Positions 5,370-5,741 of a stretch of DNA of 5,741 nucleotides are shown here, piece by piece; position 1 is the first letter of the stretch; the number at the start of each line of letters is the position of its first letter. The notes below the pieces were generated by a model. That model saw only the letters and a list, made by a program, of their open reading frames with translations. It was not told the DNA's origin and searched no databases. The position numbers were made by a program, and so were the translations under genes. Source of the stretch: Candidatus Moraniibacteriota bacterium (lineage in GTDB: Bacteria; Patescibacteriota; Minisyncoccia; Moranbacterales; GWC2-37-73). The stretch lies in assembly GCA_003510895.1 (NCBI GenBank), contig DOKE01000019.1, positions 15,465 to 21,205 of the forward strand. Reading direction: 5' to 3'.

Positions 5370-5741
5370 ATGTCTGAAAAAAAATCCGTAGAAATATCAA
5401 CCGGCATAGTTATCAGAACAATCCTTATTTTGCTAGGATTGTGGTTGATATATTTGGTGCGTGATGTTTTGGCGCTTTTTTTCATCTCAGTTATCTTGGC
5501 GGCCACGTTGGATCCATTAGTTGATTGGATGGGCAGAAAGAAAATACCCAGGCCGCTTGGAACATTTGCTATCTATATTGTTGTTGCTTCTATTGTCGCA
5601 GCCACTGTTTATTTTTTAGTGCCTTCGTTGATAGATCAATTTAACGAGGTGAATGAAACACTTCCGCTGTATGCGGAAAAAACTGATAGAATGCTGTATG
5701 GCTTGGAAGAATATGCCAAAGCGCGCGGTTTTCAATTTAGC
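5370..5741 (+). CDS. AI-2E family membrane transporter, N-terminal part (cut by window end)
   Basis: The open frame runs to the last base, giving the first 124 residues of a protein usually about 340-400 long. AI-2E (UPF0118) proteins are multi-pass inner-membrane permeases; members have been linked to autoinducer-2 export, sodium-proton exchange and other small-solute transport, so the substrate cannot be named. Hydrophobic helices are seen at about 13-30, 33-47 and 65-84. Between the second and third lies the family block LDPLVDWMGRKKIPRPLG (47-64), and VPSLIDQ (84-90) leads into the long soluble loop typical of the family. An in-frame TGA at 5361-5363 fixes the ATG. There is no Shine-Dalgarno site in the 22-bp gap after the M16 gene, although TATAAT occurs at 5351-5356. 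Likely the next gene of the same run. The truncation is due to the window edge, not a mutation. Confidence 0.9.
   Translation, partial: MSEKKSVEISTGIVIRTILILLGLWLIYLVRDVLALFFISVILAATLDPLVDWMGRKKIPRPLGTFAIYIVVASIVAATVYFLVPSLIDQFNEVNETLPLYAEKTDRMLYGLEEYAKARGFQFS

Noticed and set aside
1..5741. Mobile element, CRISPR array, defence or toxin-antitoxin system
   Set aside because: No repeat-spacer pattern, transposase, integrase or paired small toxin/antitoxin genes are visible; every sizeable interval is explained by ordinary chromosomal genes.

Overview
The window is an AT-rich, compact stretch of bacterial chromosome carrying ordinary cellular genes. I see no phage, plasmid, transposon, CRISPR or toxin-antitoxin content. 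AT richness, short gene spacing, the near absence of Shine-Dalgarno sequences before starts, a tmRNA without an encoded CCA end, and protein types common in small-genome lineages together suggest a Candidate Phyla Radiation (Patescibacteria, Parcubacteria-like) genome. That assignment is inference; no rRNA or ribosomal protein is present to test it.

Layout. The left part (95-1000) is the trans-translation module on the minus strand: smpB, then 60 bp downstream the tmRNA gene ssrA, which has its own likely promoter lying inside an imperfect palindrome. Divergent from smpB, on the plus strand, is a single-domain CheY-like response regulator (1160-1570) with its own likely promoter and a strong hairpin terminator. 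A second likely promoter then leads into four closely spaced plus-strand genes: a U32-family protein resembling the tRNA-hydroxylation enzyme TrhP (1724-3040), a divergent Nif3-like metal-centre protein (3085-4053), a one-chain M16 zinc peptidase (4076-5347), and the start of an AI-2E family membrane protein cut off by the window edge (5370-5741).

How they work together. smpB and ssrA form one functional unit: SmpB carries alanyl-tmRNA to stalled ribosomes, and the tmRNA encodes a degradation tag, here 24 residues long. The four-gene run may be one transcript (gaps of 44, 22 and 22 bp), but the products have no obvious shared pathway; it looks like a housekeeping string covering tRNA modification, metal-centre protein, protein turnover and membrane permease.

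No new multi-gene system is evident. The points most worth a second look are the unusual tmRNA (long basic tag, altered T-loop, palindrome at its promoter), the absence of usable ribosome binding sites, a probably leaderless smpB mRNA, and the changed metal ligand in the Nif3-like protein.
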